A stretch of 64,000 nucleotides of DNA from MKUN01 sp964481425 (GCA_964481425.1 CAYZTM010000007.1:58649-122648), one strand, 5' to 3'; numbered from the stretch's first letter, positions 32,857 through 41,860 are shown. Numbers and translations: made by a program. The notes: a model not told the origin generated them from the letters alone.

Positions 32857-33555
32857 TTAGCTACGTTTCCTGATCGTCCTTTGTTCTATCCTCTTTTCGT
32901 AGTGGTCCCCTTCAAATATTCTGTTTACGTATATCCCCGGTACGTGTATATGGTCAGGATTTATTTCTCCCGGTTTCACCAGGTGTTCCACTTCTGCTAT
33001 CGTTATTTTCCCCGCCATGGCCATCATGGGGTTGAAGTTTCTCGCCGTTTCCTTGAAAACGAGGTTACCCATAGTGTCCCCCTTCCATGCTTTTACAATA
33101 GCAAAGTCAGCGTCGAAAGCATACTCCAGTATGTAATTCTTACCGTTGAACGCTCTCGTTTCTTTGCCTTCCGCTACTTCGGTGCCATAGCCTGCAAGCA
33201 GGTACACAGCAGGCATGCCATACCCGGCGGCCATGCAACGGGTGGCCAGGGTGCCCTGGGGTATCAATTCCACCTCCAGTTCCCCGCTTAGCAATTGTCT
33301 TTCAAATTCAGCGTTTTCGCCTACGTACGAGGAGATCATTTTTTTCACCTGCTTTTTCTGCAGCATCAGGCCAATGCCAAAGTCGTCCACACCTGCATTA
33401 TTCGATATACAGGTCAGGTTGTTAATGTTCTTTTTTACCAGCGCCGCGATGCAATTCTCCGGTATACCGCATAGCCCGAACCCGCCGAGCATAAGGGTGG
33501 CTCCGGAATTAATGTCTTTTATCGCTTCGTCTGCATTGGCAACCACTTTATTCAT
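32857..33555 (-). CDS. scoA: 3-oxoacid CoA-transferase subunit A
   Basis: This 232-residue alpha subunit has the glycine-rich CoA-binding opening LMLGGFGLCGIPENCI, the family phrase NNAGVDDFGIGLML, and GYGMPAVYLLAGYGTEVAEGKE. It pairs with scoB to activate acetoacetate or other 3-oxoacids with succinyl-CoA in ketone or branched-chain catabolism. The stop is eight bases before the right end of the inserted element, so scoA itself is intact. Upstream on the minus strand TATTTTAG resembles the -7 box. Confidence 0.96.
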   Translation of the reverse strand: MNKVVANADEAIKDINSGATLMLGGFGLCGIPENCIAALVKKNINNLTCISNNAGVDDFGIGLMLQKKQVKKMISSYVGENAEFERQLLSGELEVELIPQGTLATRCMAAGYGMPAVYLLAGYGTEVAEGKETRAFNGKNYILEYAFDADFAIVKAWKGDTMGNLVFKETARNFNPMMAMAGKITIAEVEHLVKPGEINPDHIHVPGIYVNRIFEGDHYEKRIEQRTIRKRS

Positions 33556-33881
33556 ACGATCTTATTTTGATGCTAAAATAACTTAAAAGCCACCACGATG
33601 ACAACAGGTTTTATGCCAGTGTTGATTTTATTATATGTATCCCGCGTATAATAAACGGTCTTCAGAACGATATTGTCATTCACAAGACATTTGGGTGGTC
33701 CGTCAGAACACTGCTTTGTTCACAGGGGTATGATTCACGTTCAAAATAAAATTAAATCATTGTTTATCAGTTTTTTAAACATTTTTGATGCTAATACAAT
33801 GAGGCGATATTGATACCTTTAATGTTTAACTAATTTACTACTTTCGCTAAGTTACATTCAACACCAAGAGAGGATAGATTA
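33556..33881. other. Divergent intergenic region between scoA and the PAS protein gene
   Basis: These 326 AT-rich bases contain no gene that I can support. They hold near-consensus -7 boxes in both directions: TATTTTAG for scoA on the minus strand, and TACTTTCG near 33839-33846 and TACCTTTA near 33815 on the plus strand. No repeat or strong hairpin was found. Confidence 0.5.
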
Positions 33882-35639
33882 ATGGAAAATCCCACCCACC
33901 CCCATGATAGCGAAGGAGAGGAGCGTAATCTTGTGAACGCCCGGTTGCTCGAAGCACTTTCATCTATGAACGAGGTCGTTTGGGTCCGGAGCCTCCCGGA
34001 CATGACCATCACCTATATCAACAAAGCCTGCGAAAAAATTTATGGACATAAGCCCGAGGAATACCTGGGCACCTGTGGCGCGCTGTATGAGAACATACAT
34101 CCCGATGACCACGAGAAGATGCGGCAGGGAATTGAACGGGCCCTGCAAGAAGGCAGGGGCCAGATAGAGTACCGCATCTTTGATAAGCAGGGCAGGATAC
34201 GTTACATTTCATCAGAAGGTACCGTTATAAAAGATGCTGATGGCGTCCCACGATCGGTAAATGGCATTTCGCGCGATGTAACAGATCTGCGGCTTATCGA
34301 AAATGACCTTCGTGAAAAGATAGAAGAGGTAGAGAACATTTTCGAAAGTATTACCGACAATTTCATTGCCCTCGACAAAGACTTCAATTTCACTCATGCC
34401 AATTCGGAGGCGCTGAAGCTTTATGGCTTAAAGAAAGAGGCGCTGCTGGGGCGGAATATTTGGGACATTTTTCCCAACGGCCGTAAACTTAGCTTTTATG
34501 GCCAGCTAAAAAAGGCCCTGGATGAGCAGACCACGGTTAGGTTCGAAGAGTTTTCACCTGCCATTGGCAGGTGGGTGCTCGTCAATGCATATCCTACGAA
34601 AAATGGGCTGGCGATCTATTTCCGGGACATTACAGAACAAAAGGAATTGCAAAATGCCCCACGCGAAAGCGAGCATAACCTTCGTGCCCTCATCAATAAT
34701 ACAAGCGATTTTATTTGGTCAGTCGATCGCGATTTGCGCATCATACAGGTCAACCAGCCCTTTGTTGATTTCGTCTATTCATTTACCAACAAAATATTAC
34801 GTACAGGTGATAGTATATTGATGGACGATTTTGGCCCGGAAATGCGTGATAAATGGGAGGGATATTTCAAACGAGCCCTGTCAGGGCAAACATTTTTGGT
34901 TGTAGACGAGGAACGGATAGGGAATACAAAGCACCATCGTGAAAAACGCTTCAAGCCCATATTCTCTGAAGCAGGCGAAGTGCTTGGTGTCAGCGTCTTT
35001 GCCCGTGACATTTCTGAAGAGACCAAACTGAATGACCGGATAATCAATGAAGAGAAAAAACTCAGGGCTATCATCAATAATACCCGCGACATTATTTGGC
35101 TGGTGGATGACGATATGGAAACTATTTCTGCTAACCAGGCATATTACGACCGTGTGGTCTATTTAACAGAATACAGAAAGCATTATAGCGAACTCACTAC
35201 TGATGACTTTGCAAGGGAACAAGTAGAAAAATGGCATGCTTATTATCGTCGCGCTCTTGCCGGAGAAACATTTTCTGTTGTTGAAGAAGACGAGGTGCAT
35301 GGAAGCAAGGTCTATGAGGAGATCCGCTTTAACCCTATTCATGATAAGGACAACAATGTTATTTCGGTCAACTGCTTATCCCGGGATATTACCTCTGAAA
35401 AGGAGCATATGATACGTATACAGGAGCAGAACGAAAAGTTGAACGAGATCGCCTGGATACAGTCACACCAGGTGCGTGGGCCGGTAGCGACCATTCTCGG
35501 CCTGGCCCAGCTGCTCGACCCAAGTAACAGCAGCGATCCCGCAAATGCAAAAGTGCTGGAGGGTGTCAAAGAAGCTGCTGCTGAATTGGATGCGATCATT
35601 AAAGATGTGGTAGCTAAAACCAATGAAGCTAAACTTTGA
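33882..35639 (+). CDS. Four-PAS sensor protein with phosphoacceptor helix but no ATPase domain
   Basis: This 585-residue cytoplasmic protein has four PAS repeats (about 20-135, 140-265, 270-390, 395-510), each closed by a DIT/DIS-type linker (SRDVTDL, FRDITEQ, ARDISEE, SRDITSE). The last part, from EQNEKLNEIAWIQSHQVRGPVATI, is a histidine-kinase dimerisation helix pair with His529 at the usual position. The protein stops 56 residues later without N, G1 or G2 boxes. It cannot phosphorylate itself alone. It could be a phosphotransfer or scaffolding partner of another kinase. The following region is a terminator, not a broken kinase domain. Confidence 0.92.
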   Translation: MENPTHPHDSEGEERNLVNARLLEALSSMNEVVWVRSLPDMTITYINKACEKIYGHKPEEYLGTCGALYENIHPDDHEKMRQGIERALQEGRGQIEYRIFDKQGRIRYISSEGTVIKDADGVPRSVNGISRDVTDLRLIENDLREKIEEVENIFESITDNFIALDKDFNFTHANSEALKLYGLKKEALLGRNIWDIFPNGRKLSFYGQLKKALDEQTTVRFEEFSPAIGRWVLVNAYPTKNGLAIYFRDITEQKELQNAPRESEHNLRALINNTSDFIWSVDRDLRIIQVNQPFVDFVYSFTNKILRTGDSILMDDFGPEMRDKWEGYFKRALSGQTFLVVDEERIGNTKHHREKRFKPIFSEAGEVLGVSVFARDISEETKLNDRIINEEKKLRAIINNTRDIIWLVDDDMETISANQAYYDRVVYLTEYRKHYSELTTDDFAREQVEKWHAYYRRALAGETFSVVEEDEVHGSKVYEEIRFNPIHDKDNNVISVNCLSRDITSEKEHMIRIQEQNEKLNEIAWIQSHQVRGPVATILGLAQLLDPSNSSDPANAKVLEGVKEAAAELDAIIKDVVAKTNEAKL

Positions 35640-35655
35640 TAATAAAGTATTTAAT

Positions 35656-35692
35656 AAAAGGAAAGCCCCGCTAACAGCGGGGCTTTCCTTTT
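35656..35692. terminator. Bidirectional terminator between PAS protein and glutamine synthetase genes
   Basis: A 16-bp stem (35656-35671 with 35677-35692) has loop TAACA and core GCCCCGC/GCGGGGC. It is flanked by A-rich and T-rich arms, so it can serve both convergent genes. Confidence 0.92.
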
Positions 35693-35707
35693 ATACCGTC
35701 CTTTTGA

Positions 35708-37900
35708 TTAGCGGAGGAATAACATCTCCCTGTATTTGGGCAGCGGCCATGTTTTATCGTCCACTATCAGTTCCAGCTTATCTGCATGGTACCTTATCTT
35801 ATCGAAGAAAGGCTTCACTTCGTTGCAATACATCTCAGCGCGTTGATGCATGCTTTCGGTATTGTTGGCTTTTTTCCGGGCCTGCAGCATCGCTTCTACA
35901 TTGTCATTTATGTTCTGTATGTGCCCGCTCATTACCTTCACGAGGTTTAGCTGTGCCTTATAGTTTTCTTCACCGAGTCCCAGTTCTTTAAGACCTTTTA
36001 TGTTTTTCACCAGTACATTCTGGTATTCTACTGCTGCAGGTAATATATGGTTGCTTGCCAGGTAGCCTATCATACGGGCTTCTATCTGCACCTTCTTCAC
36101 ATAGTCATCCAGCATTATTTCATGCCTTGCTTCCAGTTCACGCTCTGTATAGATGCCATTGTTGAAGAATACTTGTTTACCCCTTTCGGTTACATAGGCA
36201 TCCAGCGCTTCGGGTGTGGTTTTAAAGTTGTTTAGTCCGCGGCGTTTAGCTTCTTCAGCCCATGCCTCGCTATAGTTATCACCTTCAAAAAGTATGTTCC
36301 TTGATTTGCTGATGTAGTCACGCAATACGTGCATGATGGCTATTTCGCGTTTCTCGCCTTTTTCTATCAGCGCATCCACTTCACTTTTGAAACCCCTGAG
36401 CGCTTCTGCCATTATCGTGTTCAGTACGATCATGGGTGAGGCACAGTTTGCAGAGGAACCAACGGCGCGGAACTCGAATTTATTACCGGTAAATGCAAAC
36501 GGGCTGGTACGGTTACGGTCCGTATTGTCCATCAGCAGCTCTGGTATTTGCTTATGTATATCCAGCTTCAATATCACCTCGTCCTGCTCACTGAATTTGT
36601 CTTTTACACGGCTTTCCACCTCGTTCAGCACATCGGTCAGGAACTTGCCGATATACACAGATATGATAGCAGGGGGGGCCTCGTTAGCACCCAGGCGGTG
36701 ATCGTTGTTCGCCGATGCGATCGCTGCCCTCAACAGGTCGGCATGATCATGCACCGCTTTGATGGTGTTCACAAAAAAGGTAAGGAACATCAGGTTGGTG
36801 CGTGGGGTTTTGCCCGGGCTTAGCAGGTTTACGCCAGTGTCTGTAGCAAGGCTCCAGTTGTTATGTTTGCCACTGCCGTTCACGCCGTCAAAGGGTTTTT
36901 CATGTAGCAAGGCCTTCAGTTTATGGCGTTTGGCCACCTTGCTCATTATGTCCATCAGCAGGGTGTTATGGTCCACTGCTATGTTCACTTCTTCAAATAT
37001 CGGTGCACACTCAAACTGTGCCGGGGCCACTTCGTTGTGGCGGGTGCGCAGCGGTATACCCAGCTTGTAAGCTTCCTGCTCAAAGTCCTGCATAAAGGCA
37101 TACACGCGTTCGGGTATTGAGCCGAAGTAGTGGTCTTCCAATTGCTGACCTTTTGCTGGCGCATGGCCCATCAGGGTGCGACCGCACATCACCAGGTCCG
37201 GGCGTGCATTGGCAAGCGTTTCATCTATTACGAAGTATTCCTGTTCCCAGCCCAGTGTAGCGGTTACCTTGGTGACGTTTTTGTCAAAGTAGTTACAAAC
37301 CTCTACTGCAGCTTTATCCAGTGCTGCTATCGATTTCAGCAGCGGGGCTTTGTAGTCGAGCGATTCGCCGTTATAGGCAATGAATATAGTGGGGATGCAT
37401 AATGTTTTACCGGAACCAGCCTCCATGATAAAGGCGGGGGAAGAAGGGTCCCATGCCGTATAGCCACGGGCCTCGAATGTAGCGCGTATACCGCCGTTCG
37501 GGAAGCTCGATGCGTCGGGCTCCTGCTGTATCAGTGCGTCACCGTCAAATAATTCTATCGCTGTTCCATCGCTTTTTATAGTAAAGAACGAATCATGTTT
37601 TTCTGCTGTAGTTCCCGTCAGAGGTTGAAACCAGTGTGTGAAGTGGGTTACGCCGCGTTCTTCAGCCCATGCCTTCATGCCGGCGGCAACCTGGTCTGCC
37701 ATCCTGCGTTCTATTTTCGAACCCGACTTAATGGAGCTCATCAGGCTTTTGTACGCCTCATCGCTCAGGTACTCGCGCATGGTGCGCCCGTTGAATACAT
37801 TGCTGCCGAACATGGCAGTGATCTTTTTACCGCCATAGCCGGTTACTTTTTTTTCTTCTTTTGCCAGCTCCTGTATTGCAAGGTAACGTAGTGATGACAT
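35708..37900 (-). CDS. glnN: Type III glutamine synthetase
   Basis: This 730-residue dodecameric GSIII, the characteristic ammonia-assimilating enzyme of Bacteroidota and some cyanobacteria, makes glutamine from glutamate, ammonia and ATP. Signature regions are TGTTAEKHDSFF near residue 95, ASANNDHRLGANEAPPAIIS and NDTDRNRTSPFAFTGNKFEFR (PubMed-independent recognition from family memory: the latter holds substrate and metal ligands). The C-terminal 200 residues are helical. Length is normal for GSIII and much greater than GSI. It has its own -7 box at 37917-37924 on the minus strand. Confidence 0.97.
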   Translation of the reverse strand: MSSLRYLAIQELAKEEKKVTGYGGKKITAMFGSNVFNGRTMREYLSDEAYKSLMSSIKSGSKIERRMADQVAAGMKAWAEERGVTHFTHWFQPLTGTTAEKHDSFFTIKSDGTAIELFDGDALIQQEPDASSFPNGGIRATFEARGYTAWDPSSPAFIMEAGSGKTLCIPTIFIAYNGESLDYKAPLLKSIAALDKAAVEVCNYFDKNVTKVTATLGWEQEYFVIDETLANARPDLVMCGRTLMGHAPAKGQQLEDHYFGSIPERVYAFMQDFEQEAYKLGIPLRTRHNEVAPAQFECAPIFEEVNIAVDHNTLLMDIMSKVAKRHKLKALLHEKPFDGVNGSGKHNNWSLATDTGVNLLSPGKTPRTNLMFLTFFVNTIKAVHDHADLLRAAIASANNDHRLGANEAPPAIISVYIGKFLTDVLNEVESRVKDKFSEQDEVILKLDIHKQIPELLMDNTDRNRTSPFAFTGNKFEFRAVGSSANCASPMIVLNTIMAEALRGFKSEVDALIEKGEKREIAIMHVLRDYISKSRNILFEGDNYSEAWAEEAKRRGLNNFKTTPEALDAYVTERGKQVFFNNGIYTERELEARHEIMLDDYVKKVQIEARMIGYLASNHILPAAVEYQNVLVKNIKGLKELGLGEENYKAQLNLVKVMSGHIQNINDNVEAMLQARKKANNTESMHQRAEMYCNEVKPFFDKIRYHADKLELIVDDKTWPLPKYREMLFLR

Positions 37901-37916
37901 AACATTAAATTTTGTG

Positions 37917-37924
37917 CAAATCTA
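37917..37924 (-). promoter_or_regulatory. -7 box of the glutamine synthetase gene
   Basis: On the minus strand this reads TAGATTTG (TAnnTTTG), 16 bases before the ATG at 37900. TTTGACA lies upstream with a 13-base gap to the box counted from TTTG, shorter than the usual spacing. Confidence 0.55.
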
Positions 37925-37994
37925 AATAATTTTATGTCAAACAGTCATTTTTTTTAAAAATGCTAACAAATAATAAACATTACAAAAAAATCAA

Positions 37995-38636
37995 TTAAAC
38001 GTCGCTGTTGGAGATAATGATGCTACTACGCACAAATGCATAGGAAAAATCCGCTTCCAGCCCGCACTCTAACGATATTTGACCCGATTCAGCGCTCAGT
38101 TTAGGTATTATCTCTATGTTATATAAGCTTTCTGCAGGCGCTAATGATATGATAGGTAAATGGTCTATAAATTCTACACCTCGCCTTCCTTGCCATTTAT
38201 AGGCCGCTTCTTTAGCACACCAGGCCATAGTAAGCATCCTGCGATCATTTTTAAACAGGCTTTGCTCTTCCGCCGACAAGAATTTATGCTGTATCTTCTG
38301 AATGTTATTATGCCAGGTTTGTATGTCTATGCCACATTCATGCTCCGGGCTGATGATGGCCGCAACATACGGCCATGAATGTGATATAGAGAAATAATAG
38401 GTATTATCGGCTATCCTTGGTTTATCGTGCTGGTCAGCTACTATGTTGAACAGCGGAAAATCTTCTTTAAGGTGCTTCAGCAAAAAGCGGCCCGCAAGAT
38501 GTTCCATCCGTCGCTTTTCAAATTTAATATCAGGAGCCAGCCCCGTACGTTCTTTGAAAAAATTTTCCGGTTCGTCTATTTGCCATATAGCGGCAAGACT
38601 ATGATGTTCAATGCTCCATTCCCTGTACAAAGGCAT
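37995..38636 (-). CDS. 4'-phosphopantetheinyl transferase (Sfp/AcpS superfamily)
   Basis: This 213-residue protein transfers the phosphopantetheine arm of CoA to carrier-protein serines. Both superfamily motifs are present: GIDIQ (residues 102-106, Mg-binding D104) and WCAKEAAYK (139-147, E143 and K147). The N-terminal FSISHSWPY is also typical. Length is that of the monomeric Sfp-like class rather than short trimeric AcpS. Clients are not evident because no PKS, NRPS or acyl-carrier gene is near. Monocistronic. Confidence 0.92.
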   Translation of the reverse strand: MPLYREWSIEHHSLAAIWQIDEPENFFKERTGLAPDIKFEKRRMEHLAGRFLLKHLKEDFPLFNIVADQHDKPRIADNTYYFSISHSWPYVAAIISPEHECGIDIQTWHNNIQKIQHKFLSAEEQSLFKNDRRMLTMAWCAKEAAYKWQGRRGVEFIDHLPIISLAPAESLYNIEIIPKLSAESGQISLECGLEADFSYAFVRSSIIISNSDV

Positions 38637-38688
38637 ACGTCAAAGGTAGGATACAAGCTCTATTAATCAACTTACCCCCATATATCCC

Positions 38689-38728
38689 CAACTTATCAAC
38701 CTGTCAACTTAGCAACTATTCAACTATT
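38689..38728. repeat. Five CAAC repeats at exact 8-bp spacing upstream of dcd
   Basis: CAAC-type units start at 38689, 38697, 38705, 38713 and 38721 (CAACTTAT, CAACCTGT, CAACTTAG, CAACTATT, CAACTATT). Two more CAAC units lie out of phase at 38668 and 38733. The array ends about 13 bases before the dcd -7 box. It could be an operator, an iteron-like array or an interspersed octamer repeat. Confidence 0.75.
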
Positions 38729-38740
38729 CGGGCAACCTCC

Positions 38741-38748
38741 TATATTTG
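38741..38748 (+). promoter_or_regulatory. -7 box of dcd
   Basis: TATATTTG is an exact TAnnTTTG match five bases before the dcd ATG, predicting a very short or absent leader. Confidence 0.6.
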
Positions 38749-38753
38749 TTCCC

Positions 38754-39290
38754 ATGATACTCTCCGACAAACGCATACTTGAAGAGATAGAGAAGGGCAC
38801 CATTGTCATACAGCCTTACGATCGCAAATACCTTGGTACCAATTCTTACGATGTGCACCTGGGTAAGCATCTGGCTACTTATATCGACAAGGAGCTGGAT
38901 GCCAAAAAGCATAACCCGGTGGAGCACTTCGAGATACCACCTGAAGGCTTTGTATTACAACCCGGTATGTTGTACCTCGGCGTTACCGAAGAATATACAG
39001 AGACACATGCACATGTTCCTTTCCTCGAGGGCAAATCATCCACAGGCCGCCTCGGCATAGATATACACGCCACTGCTGGCAAGGGGGATGTAGGTTTTTG
39101 CAATACCTGGACGCTCGAAATATCATGTGTGCACCCTGTTCGGATATATGCAGGCATGCCCATCGGTCAGCTCATCTATTTCCCGGTAGAGGGCGAGATC
39201 ATTAATAAGTACAATACCAAGAAGAATGCTAAATACAATACCCGTACTATTAAACCGGTAGAGAGCATGATGTGGAAGAACGAATTTTAG
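38754..39290 (+). CDS. dcd: dCTP deaminase
   Basis: This 178-residue trimeric enzyme deaminates dCTP to dUTP, the main route to dTTP precursors. It shows the dUTPase-like fold. SYDVHLG near residue 31 and FLEGKSSTGRLGIDIHATAGKGDVGF (90-115) carry the nucleotide-binding serines and arginine; catalytic Glu122 is in TWTLEIS. Length is slightly short of the enteric enzyme (193). It begins five bases after a -7 box and ends before a T-rich terminator, so it is a single-gene transcript. Confidence 0.96.
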   Translation: MILSDKRILEEIEKGTIVIQPYDRKYLGTNSYDVHLGKHLATYIDKELDAKKHNPVEHFEIPPEGFVLQPGMLYLGVTEEYTETHAHVPFLEGKSSTGRLGIDIHATAGKGDVGFCNTWTLEISCVHPVRIYAGMPIGQLIYFPVEGEIINKYNTKKNAKYNTRTIKPVESMMWKNEF

Positions 39291-39314
39291 ACCATAAATA
39301 ACAGCATGTTACAT

Positions 39315-39350
39315 AAAGAGGGCCATTTAATGGCTCTTTTTTTATTTTTT
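39315..39350 (+). terminator. Terminator after dcd
   Basis: AGAGggCCATT and AATGGCTCT pair with a two-base bulge and are followed by TTTTTTTATTTTTTT. Confidence 0.75.
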
Positions 39351-39418
39351 TGCTAACGGAGCTGTCCATTCTATCGTCTGTTGATAAAGGAGGTTTTTTA
39401 ATCAGATAACACTTACTC

Positions 39419-41170
39419 ATGAAAAAATTACTTACACTAACCACTTTCTTTATTGCCGTTTTTTTCGGCCTTGGTCCCCGGGATAGTCGGGCGCAGATAA
39501 TCGGGTTCACGCAATCAAGCTTTGTGGATAGCACTTTTAATACTTGTCATTTACCGGCATTTCATTATGCGGTTGCACACGACAGCGTATTAGGCCCCAT
39601 CCCCGGGGGTGACTCTATTACTGTTTACGTCAATTGGGGAGATACCTACGACACTACGTATAAAATAGTTGCCACGCCTACGTTGAATACTTATCATTAC
39701 CACACTTATACCGTGCCCGGTACTTTTTCAGTTCAGTTGATCTATACGGCATCAACAGGTGTGGCCGATACCATGTATACACAATCGTTCATAGTGTCTG
39801 ACACCTGTGCAAATGTATCAGGCAGGCTGTACGTGGACAATAACAATAATTGTACTTACGATGCCGGCGATGATCCGTTCAATTATCAAATGGTTAAGAT
39901 CACCAATACAAATAGCCTTGCGGTTTATTATACGTACACGGATACCGCAGGTAATTACAGCATAGATCTTCCTACAAATTTCACCTATGATATTGAAGAA
40001 GCTTCACCATGGGGTGGTTTTACGCCTTCCTGTCCGGCTGCCGGTGTGCAGACAGTTACCGTAACCGGGGGTAATTATACCGAGGATCTCGCATATCAGT
40101 GTAGTGCAACCTCAGACGTTGATGTTACCACATCCGGCAGTGCATGGACCTTCCGGCCGGGCTTCAACAGTATCATGTATATCTATGCTAACACAAATAA
40201 TGCCTGTGTAGATGTCAATACTTCATTGACAGTAACACTGGACCCGCAATTAAGTTATGTGAATACCTTCTCCGGACCTGCCCCTAATACTGTTGCAGGC
40301 AATGTACTTACATGGAATTTTACTAACCTGAATGCATGGCATGCTTTTGCAGCAGGGATAACAGTTGCCTGCGATACGAATGCCACCTTAGGCGATACCC
40401 TATGCAACCTGGCGCAAATAGATACGGCCAGCGGCTACCATGACCCGGATACCACCAACAATATTTATAATTTCTGCGGCCCGGTTACCAATGCGGTTGA
40501 CCCTAATACTAAAGATGTTATGCCAAAAGGTTCAGGGACACCGGGCTATATTGCAGCCGGTACGAACCTTACGTATGTTGTCAATTTCCAAAATACAGGT
40601 AATGGTCCTGCTATCAATGTGAACATAAAGGATACCCTTGACCCTAATCTTGACATAAATACACTCCATTTTATTTCAGCCAGTCATCCCGTCTCTATCA
40701 CCATTCTGCCGGGTAATATTGTGATCTTCCGTTTCGAGAACATCATGTTGCCGGACAGCGGTACCAACCAGGCGGCAAGCCATGGTTATGTGATGTACAG
40801 TGTCCAGGCCAGGCCAGATCTCGGTCCCCTTTCTACTATTAACAACACTGCACATATCTATTTCGATTTTAACAGTGATGTGCCTACCAATACCACACTG
40901 AACACTATTATGCCGGTGAGCGTACAGCAGATCAGAAAAGGCAACCTGAAAGCTTCTGTTTATCCTAACCCTGCTAATGATAATGTGGCGGTAGAGGTGA
41001 AGGGTGACTTTACACTAACTGTTTACGATCTGCTTGGTCGCCCGCTTTACACACAAAAGGCTAATAACAGAGCAGTGATCAATACTGCATCATTGCCACA
41101 GGGCACCTATATGCTTAAATTGAATAATGATACCGATGAATTGACCACCAGGATCAATATCCTGCATTAA
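39419..41170 (+). CDS. Secreted T9SS type A protein with repeat beta domains
   Basis: This 583-residue protein has a signal peptide (MKKLLTLTTFFIAVFFG, cut after RAQ). A PKD-like N-terminal domain (about 45-130, GGDSITVYVNWGDTYD), a carboxypeptidase-regulatory/SdrD-like domain (about 132-215, VSGRLYVDNNNNCTYDAGDD) and a long DUF11/DUF7619-type region (about 225-495, NLTYVVNFQNTGNGPAINV) follow. The last 80 residues are a type A sorting domain (VYPNPANDNVAVEV, LPQGTYMLKL). It is predicted to be a surface-anchored, adhesin-like protein exported by T9SS. No partner enzyme is nearby. Confidence 0.93.
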   Translation: MKKLLTLTTFFIAVFFGLGPRDSRAQIIGFTQSSFVDSTFNTCHLPAFHYAVAHDSVLGPIPGGDSITVYVNWGDTYDTTYKIVATPTLNTYHYHTYTVPGTFSVQLIYTASTGVADTMYTQSFIVSDTCANVSGRLYVDNNNNCTYDAGDDPFNYQMVKITNTNSLAVYYTYTDTAGNYSIDLPTNFTYDIEEASPWGGFTPSCPAAGVQTVTVTGGNYTEDLAYQCSATSDVDVTTSGSAWTFRPGFNSIMYIYANTNNACVDVNTSLTVTLDPQLSYVNTFSGPAPNTVAGNVLTWNFTNLNAWHAFAAGITVACDTNATLGDTLCNLAQIDTASGYHDPDTTNNIYNFCGPVTNAVDPNTKDVMPKGSGTPGYIAAGTNLTYVVNFQNTGNGPAINVNIKDTLDPNLDINTLHFISASHPVSITILPGNIVIFRFENIMLPDSGTNQAASHGYVMYSVQARPDLGPLSTINNTAHIYFDFNSDVPTNTTLNTIMPVSVQQIRKGNLKASVYPNPANDNVAVEVKGDFTLTVYDLLGRPLYTQKANNRAVINTASLPQGTYMLKLNNDTDELTTRINILH

Positions 41171-41198
41171 TATAAATGGGTTAATTTTTATAGATCGC

Positions 41199-41229
41199 AG
41201 GAAGGGGTATTTACCCCTTCCTTTATTTT
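41199..41229 (+). terminator. Terminator after the T9SS type A gene
   Basis: AGGAAGGGGTA (41199-41209) and TACCCCTTCCT (41212-41222) form an 11-bp stem with a two-base loop, followed by TTATTTTA. Confidence 0.88.
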
Positions 41230-41242
41230 AAAAAATATGTAT

Positions 41243-41321
41243 CCTCTGTACTAACGAAACTAATAATGCTTTCGTCAATAATTGCAGAGGGTGACTACTA
41301 TGGGTAAAATGCATTAGTAGT
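41243..41321 (+). ncRNA. Structured intergenic segment, candidate small RNA
   Basis: Between two terminators lie nested complementary arms. CCTCTGTA (41243-41250) pairs with TGCAGAGG (41283-41290), enclosing ACGAAA (41254-41259) paired with TTTCGT (41270-41275). Next, ACTACTA (41294-41300) pairs with TAGTAGT (41315-41321). The next feature is a GC-rich terminator at 41335-41375. The order stem, stem, terminator is what a small RNA of about 130 bases would show. No -7 box of TAnnTTTG form is visible just upstream, so it may instead be a processed 3' end or a decayed repeat. Confidence 0.35.
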
Positions 41322-41334
41322 TTTTGTATAAACC

Positions 41335-41375
41335 AAAAGGCTGCCTGTGTTGCTCGGCAGCCTTTTTTCTTTTTC
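41335..41375. terminator. Strong terminator, usable on both strands
   Basis: AAAAGGCTGCC (41335-41345) pairs with GGCAGCCTTTT (41356-41366), followed by TT and a T-rich run on the plus strand; on the minus strand TTTTGGTTT follows. It ends the LEA14-like gene on the minus strand and any transcript from 41243 on the plus strand. Confidence 0.85.
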
Positions 41376-41397
41376 TATATCCTTAAGTAGTTGGAAA

Positions 41398-41853
41398 TTA
41401 ATATAATGCCAGGTCACTCCGAATCTCGTAATTGATCGGGATGTTGACCAAGGCCGTTCCCCGTCCTGCCCTAGCCGTACCCTGTAGTTTTATCAGCAGG
41501 TCCTTTTTCATAAGCAGTTGCAGTGCATTGTTGAAAGCCCCCTCTTTGGTTACATCAAGCGTTACCGGTAGCGAAAATGTGTCCCGCTTCGGAATAGTAA
41601 AAGTGCTGTCAAAAGCTACTTTACCCGCATACTTGTTATTGATATAGATAGAAACATCTGCATGTTTCAGCACCAGCGGGTATTTATTGGGATTATAGAA
41701 TCGCACATCGGCCCCGAAGATCGGTTCAGTAAGCTTTATGGAGTGCAACCTGAAGTTTTTTACATCCTTGAAAACAAGACTCTTGGGCTGACTGCAGCTT
41801 GCCAGTGTCATTACCGTTCCCAACATCACCGTTCTTATTCCTCCCCTCAGCAT
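41398..41853 (-). CDS. LEA14-like (WHy domain) lipoprotein
   Basis: This 151-residue protein has a lipoprotein leader ending TLASCSQ. The body is a single LEA type 2/WHy-like beta domain: VKNFRLHSIKL, FGADVRFYNPNKYPLVLKHADVSIYINNKY, then FSLPVTLDV and a conserved final strand INYEIRSDL. Such domains occur in stress-associated and unknown envelope proteins; function is unproven. ATG 41853 was used because it starts the lipoprotein signal seven bases after the transketolase stop. The in-frame ATG at 41907 lies inside that gene. It is probably co-transcribed with the transketolase gene. Confidence 0.85.
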   Translation of the reverse strand: MLRGGIRTVMLGTVMTLASCSQPKSLVFKDVKNFRLHSIKLTEPIFGADVRFYNPNKYPLVLKHADVSIYINNKYAGKVAFDSTFTIPKRDTFSLPVTLDVTKEGAFNNALQLLMKKDLLIKLQGTARAGRGTALVNIPINYEIRSDLALY

Positions 41854-41860
41854 GCTCTGT

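Noticed and set aside
38689..38728. CRISPR array
   Set aside because: The units are only 8 bp with no spacers and no cas genes are present.
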